From Pelomyxa schiedti (lineage: Eukaryota > Evosea > Pelobiontida > Pelomyxidae): a stretch of DNA of 24,096 nt. Below, in pieces: positions 24,014-24,096 of this stretch. Position numbers and translations under genes: made by a program. The stretch's first letter is position 1. Each line of letters opens with the position of its first letter. The notes under the pieces were generated by a model. It worked only from the letters and a program-made list of their open reading frames with translations. It made no database searches and was not told where the DNA came from. The stretch is taken from positions 5,412-29,507 of the forward strand of contig JAHLWZ010000640.1 in assembly GCA_020536535.1 (NCBI GenBank), in the 5' to 3' direction.

Positions 24014-24096
24014 ATGGAAGTAGAACCGCGCATCGAAGCACGAGGGCAACTCGTCGCGATTTTGATGGGAGGACACACGAGGTGTGGGTCGCAAAG
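24014..24096 (+). CDS. Second copy of the GGHTRCGS family, cut by the window edge
   Basis: The ATG opens MEVEPRIEARGQ followed by the VAILMGGHTRCGS core, and the frame runs off the right edge after 27 codons. It matches the start of the copy at 21946 in 67 of 83 bases; most third-position changes are silent, so the protein sequence is being conserved. It is in the same orientation, making a tandem pair about 2.07 kb apart. Confidence 0.7.
   Translation, partial: MEVEPRIEARGQLVAILMGGHTRCGSQ

Overview
This window is eukaryotic nuclear DNA, gene-dense and rich in introns. Most genes are broken by short introns (about 39-110 bp, many 39-46 bp) with GT..AG ends and T-rich acceptors, so single reading frames show only pieces of each protein. 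The gene set (an actin-binding profilin close to amoebal profilins, a Yak1/DYRK kinase, the CORVET subunit Vps8, a tyrosine-kinase-like kinase) points to an amoebozoan. The right end carries two copies of a protein family with the N-terminal signature GQxVAILMGGHTRCGS. From memory this resembles a family greatly expanded in the archamoeba Pelomyxa. That placement is an inference with no database search behind it.

Layout, left to right. Positions 1-1823 hold no gene I can defend; there are low-complexity tracts and perhaps the end of a minus-strand gene at the left edge. Positions 1824 to about 8683 (+) hold a many-exon VPS8 gene ending in a RING-type zinc finger. Positions 8793-13165 (-) hold a YAK1-like kinase with long low-complexity tails, tail-to-tail with VPS8. 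Positions 13448-13892 (-) hold a complete two-exon profilin. Between profilin and the next gene lies a 262-bp non-autonomous hAT-like transposon with terminal inverted repeats and a perfect 8-bp target-site duplication, in their shared divergent promoter region. Positions 14402-17185 (+) hold a gene joining about seven membrane segments to a TKL-type kinase domain, which reads as a receptor-like kinase of unusual architecture. Positions 17237-19579 (-) hold a DHA2-type major facilitator transporter, convergent with the kinase (stop codons 51 bp apart). Positions 19999-21794 (+) hold a fully resolvable eight-exon gene for a secreted, histidine-rich 474-residue protein of unknown function. Positions 21946-23154 (+) hold one member of the lineage-specific family, and 24014-24096 (+) the first 27 codons of another, which starts just after a perfect 30-bp inverted repeat.

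The genes are mostly unrelated housekeeping, signalling and transport genes packed closely in alternating orientation; I see no operon-like functional unit. The points most worth following are the 7TM-TKL kinase, the secreted histidine-rich protein, the hAT-like element in a divergent promoter, and the paralogous family with the inverted repeat at its 5' end.
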